Assembly (NCBI GenBank): GCA_964644465.1
Contig: CAZXVU010000001.1
Location: 1-64,000, forward strand
Length of the DNA: 64,000 nt
Reading direction: 5' to 3'
Origin: CAZXVU01 sp964644465
GTDB lineage: Bacteria > Chlamydiota > Chlamydiia > Chlamydiales > SM23-39
In this document: positions 51,955 through 60,957 of the stretch, one piece after another
Numbering within the stretch: the stretch's first letter is position 1
Layout: each line of letters begins with the position of its first letter
The notes under the pieces: generated by a model
The model's database searches: none
The model's input: only the letters and a program-made list of their open reading frames with translations
Told to the model about the DNA's origin: nothing
Made by a program: the position numbers and the translations under genes

Positions 51955-54630
51955 CTAAACTAATGATTTTTGCAGCTGGCGGTAGTTCGTCTTGCCGGTG
52001 CCCATAAGAGGGATTTCATCGACCTTTTGGACGGAGGAGATCTTGATCAGACGGCTGAATCCCGATTGGATCAAGATTTCATTGGCGGCGTCTCTATCGA
52101 TCGAGATCGTCGTAAAGAGAATGAGCTGCGGTTTTCCATCATTCTTCTCGTCAGCGCAAACCGCCAAAGAGGGAAGGTCTGAAGAAATCTGACCGCGGCG
52201 CAACAGTTCTCTCATAAGCACCTCCTCTATGGCTCCGAGGCTGATCATTTCTCCCCCTACCTTTGTGAACCGTTTGAGACGGCCGGAAAGGATCAAATTT
52301 CCTTCAGAGTCGATATGCCCTATATCCCCTGTCCTATACCACCGGTTTCCCCGGATTTGGATGAAGGGAGATTTAGGGTTGCCCAGATATCCATTGAAAA
52401 CATTAGGTCCGTGGACGCAGATTTCTCCTTCCGTCCCTTCAGGCAAGAGTTCTTGCGTCTCGAGATGGATTGTGCATAGCTCGATTCCTGGAAGAGGAGG
52501 ACCGACCCCTTTCGTAGGCCGATCGAAGCGAATGACACTCAGGACCGGAGAACATTCTGTGATTCCATATCCTTCCAAGAGTTTGGCGCCCGTTTTCAGA
52601 TTTTCAACTCGTTCGTAGAGTTCTCTCGGCACCTTTTCCGCACCCACCACAACATACCGAAGCGATTTCAATTGTCCCGGTTTAGCCGCATTCAGAATGC
52701 CTCTTAAGAAATTAGGCGCGCTGCAAATATAGGTCGTTTTCCATCTGTCAATCGCGTCTGCTAAACCAAAGCTATCAGTCGGATCAGGGAAAAAAGCGAG
52801 TCGAATCCCACTCATAATGCATTGAAATCCCGTCGCTGTGAATCCGAATGAATGAAATGGGGGAAGAAAAGCCAGCATGATGTCGCTCGCATTAAAGTCA
52901 TTGCAGGCTAGGCATGCGCTGATATTAGAAAGCATATTTTTATGAGAAAGAGGCACTCCTTTCGGATTGGCTTCCGTTCCGCTCGTGAAGAGAATCACAG
53001 CAGGATCATTTTCATCAATTCGATCGAGATCCATAGCGCGCAAAACGAAGGGAACTGAGCTATAACTTAAAAACAAACCGCGCAGCTTCATTTTAAGGGT
53101 TAGTTTCGGCCGGATCTCTTCAATAGGTTCTAGCTGATCGACGATCTTGCCGAAATCGACATGAGAAAGACGCTCCAAAAACTTCAGAGAGGTAACAGCT
53201 CTTTTGGCTCCGCTCAAGGCCATCATCTCTTCGAGATAACGGGGACCCAGCGTCCAATTCAACATCACAGGAACTTTTCCGGCGCACTGTATGGCTGCGA
53301 TCGTCAAGTAGGCTCCAGCCGATGAGGGAAGCATAATCGCGATCCGCTCATCTGGCAGAGAACGGAAATACTGGGCGAAGACCAAAACGGCTTTCTTGAA
53401 CTTTTTATAACTCCAGATCCCAAGAAGATCATCGCCAAATGCGGAGAAGGAGTCCATTCGTTTGCAAGAGTTCAAAAAAGCTTCCGGAAATGATTTTCCC
53501 ATAGGTTGAGCGGGGCTGGGGCGGAGAGTCTGGTCGGGCCAAGGGATCTTCGCCGCTGGACTTGATCTCCTGTTAAGGTGGGCGCCTTCTGCAATCTCCA
53601 GAACATTTTCAACAGTCTCAATATCGACTGGATGCACATCATCAACATCGTAATGGTGTGAGAGAAACGCGATCATTTCTGCGATATTGAGGGAGTCCAT
53701 CCCCAGATCGCTTCCAAGTTTCATTTCCTTGGTAATGTTCTGAGATGGGTTTTCTAAAATCTTCCGGATTTCAGCATAAACTTTCGTTCGGGTCTCAGAA
53801 GAGATGGTCACATCCCCTTCATAAGAGCGCACTTTTTTTGGCGTTTCGATTTTGAGAAGATCTTGCCGCCAAAAACTGTAAGAAACGAGCTTTAGCGGTT
53901 CGCTCTCAAACCTTTTCCCTTCGTCGTCCCGAAACCGATTGTACCAATTCTCGAGGTAGTGGTTAAACTCTAAACGCGATGTCTGTCTGGGCAAATCTTG
54001 AGGCACTTCTAGCTCGATGTAGATTCGCCTTCTAGGAGCGAAAAAAAGACCATTTTTAAGAAGGACTTTGATTCCCTGCAAAAGCGTTTTGAGAATATCG
54101 GGCGATTGGCCATTTAAAGCCCTGGAAAAGCTGCTCCCCCAAAAGCCGGAGATGCGGACCAAAACGACATTGGCATCGGGACATTCTTGCACAAGATCAT
54201 GCGCGCCGGAGGATCCGCCAACGATCTCTTGTCCCTGCGATTTGAGTCTGCCAGAAGGATACAGGACGAAATTGTCATGCTTTCTCAACCCTTCGGCTAT
54301 TTCTTGAAGAGCTTTTTGCGCTTTTCGGATTTTCAGCTGATTGATTTCAGTGAATCCGGGAACCTCAATTCCTTTTACGAGCTTGAGTCCGGGTTTCAGC
54401 CAAGGAAGGTTGTAAATGAAATCGACGACAAGCGGACGCATCCGGTACTTTGGCCAAAGCCAAACGAAGACGAATAACGGATCTAGATGCGCGGTGTGGT
54501 TTGGAAGGAAAAGAGTGCCATCTTTTCGCCCGAGTTGAGCAGGGTCGATATCTTTGATTTCTACACGATAACGGACGGAAAGAATAGCCCTGCAAAGATA
54601 GGAAACAGCCATCCAAAAATAATACGACAT
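51955..54630 (-). CDS. Fused acyltransferase, acyl carrier domain and acyl-ACP/CoA ligase (Aas-like)
   Basis: An 891-residue fusion. Residues 30-230 are a PlsC acyltransferase with HTAHLD (HX4D, residues 45-50) and YPSGRL. Residues 280-350 are an acyl-carrier domain with LGMDSLNIAEM, whose Ser 313 is the likely phosphopantetheine site. Residues 385-891 are an AMP-forming ligase with LFTSGTEANPKGVPLSH, EGYGITECSP, YRTGDIGHID and GRLKRFTKVGGEMIS. E. coli Aas has the first and third parts but no carrier domain. It probably activates scavenged fatty acids, loads them on its own carrier and acylates lysophospholipid at the inner membrane. It ends three bases from the small basic gene. Confidence 0.9.
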   Translation of the reverse strand: MSYYFWMAVSYLCRAILSVRYRVEIKDIDPAQLGRKDGTLFLPNHTAHLDPLFVFVWLWPKYRMRPLVVDFIYNLPWLKPGLKLVKGIEVPGFTEINQLKIRKAQKALQEIAEGLRKHDNFVLYPSGRLKSQGQEIVGGSSGAHDLVQECPDANVVLVRISGFWGSSFSRALNGQSPDILKTLLQGIKVLLKNGLFFAPRRRIYIELEVPQDLPRQTSRLEFNHYLENWYNRFRDDEGKRFESEPLKLVSYSFWRQDLLKIETPKKVRSYEGDVTISSETRTKVYAEIRKILENPSQNITKEMKLGSDLGMDSLNIAEMIAFLSHHYDVDDVHPVDIETVENVLEIAEGAHLNRRSSPAAKIPWPDQTLRPSPAQPMGKSFPEAFLNSCKRMDSFSAFGDDLLGIWSYKKFKKAVLVFAQYFRSLPDERIAIMLPSSAGAYLTIAAIQCAGKVPVMLNWTLGPRYLEEMMALSGAKRAVTSLKFLERLSHVDFGKIVDQLEPIEEIRPKLTLKMKLRGLFLSYSSVPFVLRAMDLDRIDENDPAVILFTSGTEANPKGVPLSHKNMLSNISACLACNDFNASDIMLAFLPPFHSFGFTATGFQCIMSGIRLAFFPDPTDSFGLADAIDRWKTTYICSAPNFLRGILNAAKPGQLKSLRYVVVGAEKVPRELYERVENLKTGAKLLEGYGITECSPVLSVIRFDRPTKGVGPPLPGIELCTIHLETQELLPEGTEGEICVHGPNVFNGYLGNPKSPFIQIRGNRWYRTGDIGHIDSEGNLILSGRLKRFTKVGGEMISLGAIEEVLMRELLRRGQISSDLPSLAVCADEKNDGKPQLILFTTISIDRDAANEILIQSGFSRLIKISSVQKVDEIPLMGTGKTNYRQLQKSLV

Positions 54631-54700
54631 ACTCTAAACCCAAATAGATTATCTATTTTTATCTTTACAGGCGTTTAGAGCCAGATTTTTTTGGCTGTGT

Positions 54701-55024
54701 CTAAATAGACTGAATTTTTTTTGCCTTACGATCCCTTCGACCACGAAGCAAAGATCGGATTTTAGGCTTTTTAGTTCTGAGAGCCCATAAATCTATGGCC
54801 ATTTGGGCATTGAGCCAAAAATCTGGGGTCGTATCGAATGCGGCTGCAAGCTTTGTCGCCATCTCAGGTGTTATGCTGGATTGCTCGTTAATGATTCTAT
54901 TGATCACTTTGTAATCGCAGCCCAAATGATCGGCAAGATCCTTCTGTGTGAGTTCTAAAGGCTTTAGAAATTCCTCTTCAAGAATAATACCTGGAGATGT
55001 CGGCTTTCTTCTCATCTGTCTCAT
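54701..55024 (-). CDS. higA: HigA-family antitoxin
   Basis: A 107-residue XRE-type helix-turn-helix protein with the HigA pattern: PTSPGIILEEEFLKPLELTQ, LADHLGCDYKVINRIINE, ITPEMATKLAAAFDTTPDFWLNAQ. A basic C-terminal tail (LRGRRDRKAKK) extends past the usual end. It should neutralise the toxin encoded ten bases upstream and repress their joint promoter through the palindrome at 55345-55367. Toxin-first order is typical of higBA. Confidence 0.92.
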   Translation of the reverse strand: MRQMRRKPTSPGIILEEEFLKPLELTQKDLADHLGCDYKVINRIINEQSSITPEMATKLAAAFDTTPDFWLNAQMAIDLWALRTKKPKIRSLLRGRRDRKAKKIQSI

Positions 55025-55034
55025 AATTCACATT

Positions 55035-55322
55035 CTAATGATAATCCATTATTTGAACATCATAAGGTTGCTCAATCCATCTAAAAACAATCCGCCATTG
55101 ATCGTTTACCCGTATGCTATAAAATCCCGTAAGGTCTCTTTCCAAACTTTCTAGATGATTATTAGGAGGATTGCGCAAATCCTTAAGTTCCTTTGCATAA
55201 TGCAACATGTCTAACTTTCTTTGGACAATTTTAGCAACTGTAGACCAGCCCTTTTTTCTAGGAACTCTACCTGTAAAGAAAAAGACTTCCGCGTCTTTAT
55301 CTTTGAATGAACCGATTGCCAT
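55035..55322 (-). CDS. higB: HigB/RelE-like toxin
   Basis: A 95-residue RelE/ParE-superfamily protein with the HigB features AEVFFFTGRVPRKKGW, RKLDMLHYAKELKDLRNPPNNHLE, and the C-terminal FYSIRVNDQWRIVFRW, which carries the catalytic-type Arg residues. Such toxins cut mRNA in translating ribosomes. It forms a pair with the antitoxin gene downstream, ten bases away. GGAAAAG lies upstream of the ATG. Length is normal and the frame is intact, so the pair looks functional. Confidence 0.92.
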   Translation of the reverse strand: MAIGSFKDKDAEVFFFTGRVPRKKGWSTVAKIVQRKLDMLHYAKELKDLRNPPNNHLESLERDLTGFYSIRVNDQWRIVFRWIEQPYDVQIMDYH

Positions 55323-55344
55323 TCTTTTCCATTGAAAGAGAGCA

Positions 55345-55367
55345 AGTATACCTTGGCAAGGTATACT
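55345..55367 (-). promoter_or_regulatory. Palindromic operator of higBA
   Basis: AGTATACCTT-GGC-AAGGTATACT, a perfect inverted repeat of ten-base arms around three bases, 23 bases upstream of the toxin start. The position and symmetry are those of an antitoxin-binding operator, and TATACT in the arm may double as a -10 element. Confidence 0.75.
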
Positions 55368-55424
55368 ATTCTAGAAAAAAACTTTTCGGAATAAGCGAAC
55401 AAACACACAATAATTCACTGAATA

Positions 55425-56171
55425 TCACTTTTTTAGAACGGAATGAGTTATGAGTTCTTGCCGAATTTGATCTGCTGAAACGAAATGGATTGCCCGAATT
55501 CCACAGTCATTGGCGCCTTTGATATTTTTGCGCTGGTCATCGATAAAGATGGTTTGGTTTCCCTTTGTTTGGAGAATGCCATCAAAGGCATCTTTGTCCG
55601 GCTTGTTCCTTTTCGTCACATAGGACAAATGAATGGTATCAAAAGGCTTGTAACCAAGTTCGCGATGAAGATCATCGAGAAGTTTATCCAGCAGCGGCTG
55701 CATCCATTCTGGGAAATTTGATAAGATGTCTAAGGAATAGTTGGCTTCTTTGAGATCGCGAATCAATTCCACAATTCCAGGAAGGGTTTCAAGAGCTTCC
55801 ATCTTCACTTTCATGTATTCTTCACGCCACAGATTAGGGTCTGGGATTGGTTTGCCAATATCCTTTGCGAAAGCAATCCACATCTGAAACTCTTCTTCAT
55901 CGATTCCGATCCACTGGAGCTTTCTCATTTCTTCTCCATTCACTTCTCGATCGCGATCCCTTATATCGTTCTCAGACACACCGAAGGCTTTTGCTAAATA
56001 CTGGGCGACTGTATCTTCGTTTGGCTTAATTAAGACCCCGCCGAAGTCGAAAATGACCCTCTCAATGGACCAGGCTATTGCATCCTGCTCTACAGGAACT
56101 ACAGCTAATGAAGGATATACTACCTGAGGCGTGGCAGAGTAATGGGTCTCAAATGAATGAAAAATAGGCAT
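55425..56171 (-). CDS. HAD-superfamily hydrolase
   Basis: A 248-residue protein from ATG 56171 (MPIFHSFETHY; the frame opens at 56204). After about 30 unrelated residues it carries the HAD motifs: IERVIFDFGGVLIKP with the nucleophile Asp, ILSNFPEW as motif II, KRNKPDKDAFDGIL with the Lys, and TIFIDDQRKNIKGA as motif IV. The first motif reads DFGGV, typical of the YihX-like subgroup that often dephosphorylates sugar phosphates such as glucose 1-phosphate. Substrate not determined. Single gene next to higBA. Confidence 0.88.
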   Translation of the reverse strand: MPIFHSFETHYSATPQVVYPSLAVVPVEQDAIAWSIERVIFDFGGVLIKPNEDTVAQYLAKAFGVSENDIRDRDREVNGEEMRKLQWIGIDEEEFQMWIAFAKDIGKPIPDPNLWREEYMKVKMEALETLPGIVELIRDLKEANYSLDILSNFPEWMQPLLDKLLDDLHRELGYKPFDTIHLSYVTKRNKPDKDAFDGILQTKGNQTIFIDDQRKNIKGANDCGIRAIHFVSADQIRQELITHSVLKK

Positions 56172-56327
56172 TGTAGTCTCTCTTTGGGTCCACAATTCTA
56201 TCATTTATGATTGATAAAAATATATAGAATCTTAACTTTAAATTATATATAATTTTTTATTTAATATAGAGATTATATTAACCTTAATATTAAAATAACG
56301 GAAAAATAACAAAACAAGGCTTTATTT

Positions 56328-57866
56328 ATGCCATCAGCTTTAATGTCAGTTTCACAAGGAACAAATATCCAACCCCTTTCAGGTAGCTTGCCTGATCAAA
56401 CAGATTCAAAATCTTCTTTGATAACCGCTACCGCGGCTGAAGCCATCCAGGTTCAAAGACCTACAAAAGCTAAATCAGCGACTGAAACAAAGCAAAGAGA
56501 CTGCGGCTCTCTGAAGGGTTATCTTCCCCTCGTAAAAGATATAGGAATTACTACTATTGCGCTGGGAAGCAGCGTTTGGATGGGTACTTCTACACCATAT
56601 TTTAAGACCGCATTAACTCTGATTGCTGCAACTGGCCTTTTTGTCGGTCAAAAGCTTCACGGTGCGTACAAGAGTTATCATCAACCTGTTCCCACAAAAG
56701 AAGAAATACAATCCGGTAAATGGTTAGAGAGGGGCTGCGCTCATTACAACAAGGGCGAATTCAACGAAGCCCTCGAGGCTCTTGAAACCGCGATGCGTCT
56801 CGATTGCGGCAATCCTACTACTTTAGTTCGTCGGGCTCAGGTGAAATTGCAATTGGCTATTGAACAAAAGCATGTGGATGAGAAGGGATACAACGAACTA
56901 TTACAATCGGCAAATTTAGACGTAGACGATTTTCTCACCTTATATGAACATCATGGAGATCTTAGATCGGATATCCTTACTGTCCTAGGCAATATCCATT
57001 TTGAACTCGAACGTTATTCTCGAGCTCATAACTGTTTTAAAATAGCCCTGAAATATAATCCTGAAAATTTCAAAGCTGCAGTAGGACTTGCAAATGCAAA
57101 TTTAGAAATGAGATTGTTTGATGACGCGATTGAAGAATCCAAGATTGCTATCCAACTGCACCAAGCTCGCAAACAACATGGATCGACACGTGTAGATCAA
57201 AATTTGCTCGCACTTGCCTATCAAGTCCAAGGGGATATTTATGAATGTCGACAGGATCATGCTAAGGCCCTCGAGTGTTATCAAACGGCTCTTACTTTCA
57301 ATCCTTCTAACTTAAATCTAGTGACATGCATAGCGTTTAACAAAGCGCTTCTTGGAAAAGAGTTTTCTCCCCACGAAAATTCACCCTCCTATCTAGAAGG
57401 ACAGATCCTTGCAGATTCATCGAGAGGGATCAAAACGGAAATTTCCGAGGAACTTGTTACAACATCTAATGATCCTTACCTTAAGGGAGAATATCATCAG
57501 AACATAGGCGGATCCTTTTTGAGATCTGAAGAGTATCAAAAGGCTCTCGATGCCTTCGATCAATCTATCCAGTTGTGGCCTAAGAGTCTCTTTGCAGTGG
57601 CTGGAAGGGCAAAGGCCCATAAATTTTTGGGGAATAGAGAAGCAGCCCTCGCCGATGCACAAACAGTCCTAATGAATTTTCAAAAATGGCCTTATTTTCA
57701 TGAAGAAAGCTCGGTACCAGATATGCTGGAAATGATCGCTGAACTAAACCCTGAGAAAAGTATAGCTGCCCTTGACTTAGCGCAAAAAATCCGGAATGGG
57801 AAGTATCGCGAACAGTTTGTGACTCGCACAATCCGGCATCAATGGATGACGCAGTTTTTCTCTTAA
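56328..57866 (+). CDS. TPR protein with a double hydrophobic segment
   Basis: A 512-residue protein. The first 60 residues are polar and low in structure. Residues 68-108 contain two hydrophobic stretches with a short loop, as in Inc-type proteins. From residue 125 there are tandem TPR helices (WLERGCAHYNKGEFNEALEA, ILTVLGNIHFELERYSRAHN, KGEYHQNIGGSFLRSEEYQK). It may present TPR domains on one side of a bacterial or inclusion membrane to recruit partners. An A/T-rich stretch upstream probably holds the promoter. Confidence 0.78.
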   Translation: MPSALMSVSQGTNIQPLSGSLPDQTDSKSSLITATAAEAIQVQRPTKAKSATETKQRDCGSLKGYLPLVKDIGITTIALGSSVWMGTSTPYFKTALTLIAATGLFVGQKLHGAYKSYHQPVPTKEEIQSGKWLERGCAHYNKGEFNEALEALETAMRLDCGNPTTLVRRAQVKLQLAIEQKHVDEKGYNELLQSANLDVDDFLTLYEHHGDLRSDILTVLGNIHFELERYSRAHNCFKIALKYNPENFKAAVGLANANLEMRLFDDAIEESKIAIQLHQARKQHGSTRVDQNLLALAYQVQGDIYECRQDHAKALECYQTALTFNPSNLNLVTCIAFNKALLGKEFSPHENSPSYLEGQILADSSRGIKTEISEELVTTSNDPYLKGEYHQNIGGSFLRSEEYQKALDAFDQSIQLWPKSLFAVAGRAKAHKFLGNREAALADAQTVLMNFQKWPYFHEESSVPDMLEMIAELNPEKSIAALDLAQKIRNGKYREQFVTRTIRHQWMTQFFS

Positions 57867-57946
57867 GCGGATGTTGACCCCATTAGAGGAAAGTGGTATT
57901 TCCTTCTTGTATGGTACATCAGAAAATGGGAAAGGGGTCTTTATGC

Positions 57947-58789
57947 ATGACGGTAGGCTTCTTCTTTATAGCCCTATCGGGGGCTTTCCTAAAAACCGCC
58001 AGCGCTTCTTCCTCTGTAGTTTGGGCGGTTTATATCGCCTATTCTTTTGCCTGTTTGATTCAAATAGGCTGTATCTACAGAGAAGGCCTTCGATTCCTAA
58101 AGACAAACATCATTTGGGGATATGTCGCGAGGATTAGTTTTGGCCTTTTGGCTACGCTCCTCTATATCGCATCCCTGAATTTGATTCCCTTTCTCAACGC
58201 GACTCTTTTATATAACACCGCGCCTCTTTTTATTCCTCTCTTCGCCATCCTGCTTTGGGGCGCAAGAATTTCGGGAAAAGTCTGGATCTCCCTCGGTCTC
58301 GGATTTTTTGGGGTATTTTTGATTTTAAAACCCGATCTCGCCTCACTTGCCAAGTGGGGCAATCTGATTAGCCTAGCCGCAGGAATCAGCCAAGCGCTCG
58401 CTTTTATCTACCTCAAAATGCTGACGAGAACAGAACCTGTAGGAAGGCTGATTTTATACTATTATTTTTTCAGTTCCTGTTTCCTCACGCCGTTCGTGTT
58501 TTTGTTCTGGGAGGCGCCTCCCTTAGATAGCGTAGGTTGGGCTTTGTGCGGCGGGCTCGCAGCCTTCCTATCGCAGTTTTTTGTCGTGAAGGCATACAAG
58601 TATGCAGATGCCTCTCATGTTGGAGCTTTTCAATATACAGCTGTTGTTTTTTCAGGGATCATCGGTTGGATCGTTTGGAACCAGGTTCCCTCCTACCATG
58701 CGATCTTGGGCACCCTTTTTGTCATTCTAGGAGGCGCCTCAGCATTGATCTTCTATCAACCGAAGCCTCCTGCACCACATCAGCAGTAG
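57947..58789 (+). CDS. EamA/DMT-family permease (copy 2)
   Basis: A 280-residue, ten-segment membrane protein from ATG 57947, which has AAAGGGG nine bases upstream; the frame opens at 57893. It shows the EamA pattern: LNATLLYNTAPLFIPLFAILLWG at the end of the first half and YADASHVGAFQYTAVVFSG with WNQVPS in the second. It belongs to the same superfamily as the permease at 9750-10652 but is only distantly similar. Substrate unknown. Followed after 47 bases by the dehydrogenase gene. Confidence 0.87.
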   Translation: MTVGFFFIALSGAFLKTASASSSVVWAVYIAYSFACLIQIGCIYREGLRFLKTNIIWGYVARISFGLLATLLYIASLNLIPFLNATLLYNTAPLFIPLFAILLWGARISGKVWISLGLGFFGVFLILKPDLASLAKWGNLISLAAGISQALAFIYLKMLTRTEPVGRLILYYYFFSSCFLTPFVFLFWEAPPLDSVGWALCGGLAAFLSQFFVVKAYKYADASHVGAFQYTAVVFSGIIGWIVWNQVPSYHAILGTLFVILGGASALIFYQPKPPAPHQQ

Positions 58790-58836
58790 CTTTGAAAAGA
58801 TTAAACTGCTTATAAGACACTTCTAAGAGGTCGAAG

Positions 58837-59760
58837 ATGAAGATAGGTGTGATCGGCGCAGGCGGAGTGGGATCTGCTTGCATGATGGCTTTAATCATGC
58901 GCAATTGCGCACGGGAAATCGTCTTAATCGATAAAGATATGAAGCGCGCCATAGGGGTTGTCACTGACATGCAATATGGCGCCACTATCTCTGACATGGT
59001 CACCCTTCGCGCGGGAGATTATCCTGATCTGGCCAACGCTTCTTTGGTCATGATCACCGCTGGCATCAATGAAAAAACAGGGGGCGCAACAGATCGGAGC
59101 GATCCTTCAGGAAGATTGAAGCTCCTTGCAACCAATGCGAGTATATATCAAGAAATCGTCCCAAAAATCATTAAAATTGCGCCTCAAGCAGTGATCTTGG
59201 TCGTAACCGACCCCCCCGATCCTTTAGCTCAATTGACAAGACAGATCGCAGGCCACGAACGGATCTTAAGCACAGGCACTTTTTTAGATAGTTTGCGCTT
59301 CCGCTGGCATCTCGCTAATTTTTTCCATGTGAGCCCTGATTCTGTCGAAGCGAACGTGATCGGAGAGCACGGCACAACAGAAGTATTTTTATGGTCGTCC
59401 GCTTCCATCGGAGGAATTCCTCTTGCCAATTTAGGCTTCGATGCAAGCAAAAGTGAAAAAATTGAGCATGAAGTGCGCTATGCGAATATCTCGATCATCG
59501 AAGGGATCAACGCTAGCCAATATGGAATTGGAATGATCTGCGCCCGCATCGCTGAAATCGTCGTCCGCAATGAACTTGCTGTCATTCCCATCGGTTCTTA
59601 CAATCCAGTGTATGGAACAACGCTATCCTTACCCAGTATAGTGGGCCGAAATGGAGTCGTAAAAGTGCTTGAGCCCGCCAAAAATAGTGCTGAAAAAGAG
59701 GCCTTGCAAAGAAGCGCTGACTCTCTCAAAAAAGCCTACGCCCTAATCAAAGCAAAATAG
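58837..59760 (+). CDS. Lactate/malate-dehydrogenase family protein with altered active-site loop
   Basis: A 307-residue NAD-dependent 2-hydroxyacid dehydrogenase: KIGVIGAGGVGSACM binds NAD, TFLDSLRFRWHLA holds the catalytic Asp/Arg region and ANVIGEHGTTEVFLWS the catalytic His. The mobile loop that normally reads NQKPGETRL is replaced by NEKTGGATDRSDPSGRL, with about seven extra residues and no Gln or Arg at the classical lactate/malate selectivity position. It therefore belongs to an atypical branch whose substrate cannot be called. It ends four bases from the convergent outer-membrane protein gene. Confidence 0.88.
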   Translation: MKIGVIGAGGVGSACMMALIMRNCAREIVLIDKDMKRAIGVVTDMQYGATISDMVTLRAGDYPDLANASLVMITAGINEKTGGATDRSDPSGRLKLLATNASIYQEIVPKIIKIAPQAVILVVTDPPDPLAQLTRQIAGHERILSTGTFLDSLRFRWHLANFFHVSPDSVEANVIGEHGTTEVFLWSSASIGGIPLANLGFDASKSEKIEHEVRYANISIIEGINASQYGIGMICARIAEIVVRNELAVIPIGSYNPVYGTTLSLPSIVGRNGVVKVLEPAKNSAEKEALQRSADSLKKAYALIKAK

Positions 59761-59764
59761 GGGT

Positions 59765-60934
59765 CTAGAAATCGAACTGCGCACTGACCCGAAGGCCCAT
59801 AAAGCTCAAATCGCCCTGGCTTCGGACCGATAATAGATTGATGGCATCAATGGCTCGGAAGTGAAGAGTCGAATAGAGTTGATTTTGACTCAGCCATTGA
59901 GACATTTCAAAAGCCGCTCGAAAACAGAGCCGATATTGTTCGCACTTAAACATCCGCTCCCAACCTAATCCCACAACTTCTTCAAAGTTGAGCCGGACTC
60001 GCCAGAATTCCTGAGAGGCATGGAAATCAGTAGGAAATGGAGGGATATCCGTATCATTATCAAAATCCTGCATCGAATCAGGCAAACCCTGGTCATGGAG
60101 ATTTTTCATCTTCACTCTGAATTGCCCGTAAAGAAGGTTGGCAGAAAGCTGGGAAAAGAGATGCCACTCATTGGATAAACGATAAACCATCTCAGTGCCG
60201 CCGCGCACTCCGAAGGCTTTAAAATCATTATCCCCTTTAAAATTGACGATTCGATTAAAAGTCGGGGCCCCTTCTTCGAGGATAAATACGCAGTTATAAT
60301 TGACTCTGTAGTCTTGATCAATCAAAGCTCCACGGAGGCCGAAATAGGGATTGAAAAGGAATCGATCGCCAAGGCAAAGGCTTTTTCCAAGTTCTATGTC
60401 CAAGGTATCATAATCTAAATGCCAATGAGCAGAACCAGACACCGCTCCCCATCTTGGTTCAAAAAGGAGGCTGACCCAAATAGGAATGATCGTGTCGGTA
60501 GCGGTGATTTGTCCCTCAATACCGGTTGCTGTCGTCTTGCCATGGGCGTGGTTGTGAATATGGGTCCAATTCACATTGAGAGCCCAGGAATCAAAGCGAT
60601 TCATCAGATAGCCGAAACCTACGCGGAAGCCTGGATCCCATTCGTAATCGAGATCGAGCAATCGGGTATCTGTGGTTGAAAAGACATCGATGGACTCTGT
60701 GGCGACCATTTTTGTGCCATATTCTAAGCCATCTTCATCTGCGTGCCAGTAGAGAAAATCTAAGCGGGTTAGGAACTTTCCACAAGGATCAAGACAACAA
60801 AGATCTGGATAAAGGGGTTCTATTTTTGGTTCGATGTTTTCACTTTTCCGCCAGTTCATTACAGTCTCGCCTTCAGCTGCAAACAATAATGGGGCGCTAG
60901 CAAAAAGGAACAAACCTACAAGTGTTCCAGACAT
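59765..60934 (-). CDS. Lpg1974-family outer-membrane protein (copy 2)
   Basis: A 389-residue protein with a signal peptide (LVGLFLFASAPLLFAAEG) and a beta-barrel ending in AQFDF. It carries the family pattern of Lpg1974-type pore-forming proteins of Legionella and chlamydia-like bacteria: FLTRLDFLYWHADEDGLEYG, DYEWDPGFRVGFGYL, WTHIHNHAHGK, FFGLRG-like NPYFGLRGALIDQDY and LSFMGLRVSAQFDF. Probably a porin in the outer membrane. It is a tandem paralogue of the next gene upstream, and the upstream untranslated regions of the two are nearly identical. Confidence 0.85.
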   Translation of the reverse strand: MSGTLVGLFLFASAPLLFAAEGETVMNWRKSENIEPKIEPLYPDLCCLDPCGKFLTRLDFLYWHADEDGLEYGTKMVATESIDVFSTTDTRLLDLDYEWDPGFRVGFGYLMNRFDSWALNVNWTHIHNHAHGKTTATGIEGQITATDTIIPIWVSLLFEPRWGAVSGSAHWHLDYDTLDIELGKSLCLGDRFLFNPYFGLRGALIDQDYRVNYNCVFILEEGAPTFNRIVNFKGDNDFKAFGVRGGTEMVYRLSNEWHLFSQLSANLLYGQFRVKMKNLHDQGLPDSMQDFDNDTDIPPFPTDFHASQEFWRVRLNFEEVVGLGWERMFKCEQYRLCFRAAFEMSQWLSQNQLYSTLHFRAIDAINLLSVRSQGDLSFMGLRVSAQFDF

Positions 60935-60957
60935 TGGATCATTTCCCGATTAAATTC
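60935..60957 (-). promoter_or_regulatory. Leader of Lpg1974-family copy 2, duplicated in copy 1
   Basis: On the minus strand TTTAATCGGGAAATGATCC precedes the start codon, and exactly the same sequence precedes copy 1 at 62110-62132. GGGAAA is the likely ribosome site. The identity suggests duplication of the gene with its leader, or selection for a regulatory 5' end. Confidence 0.5.
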
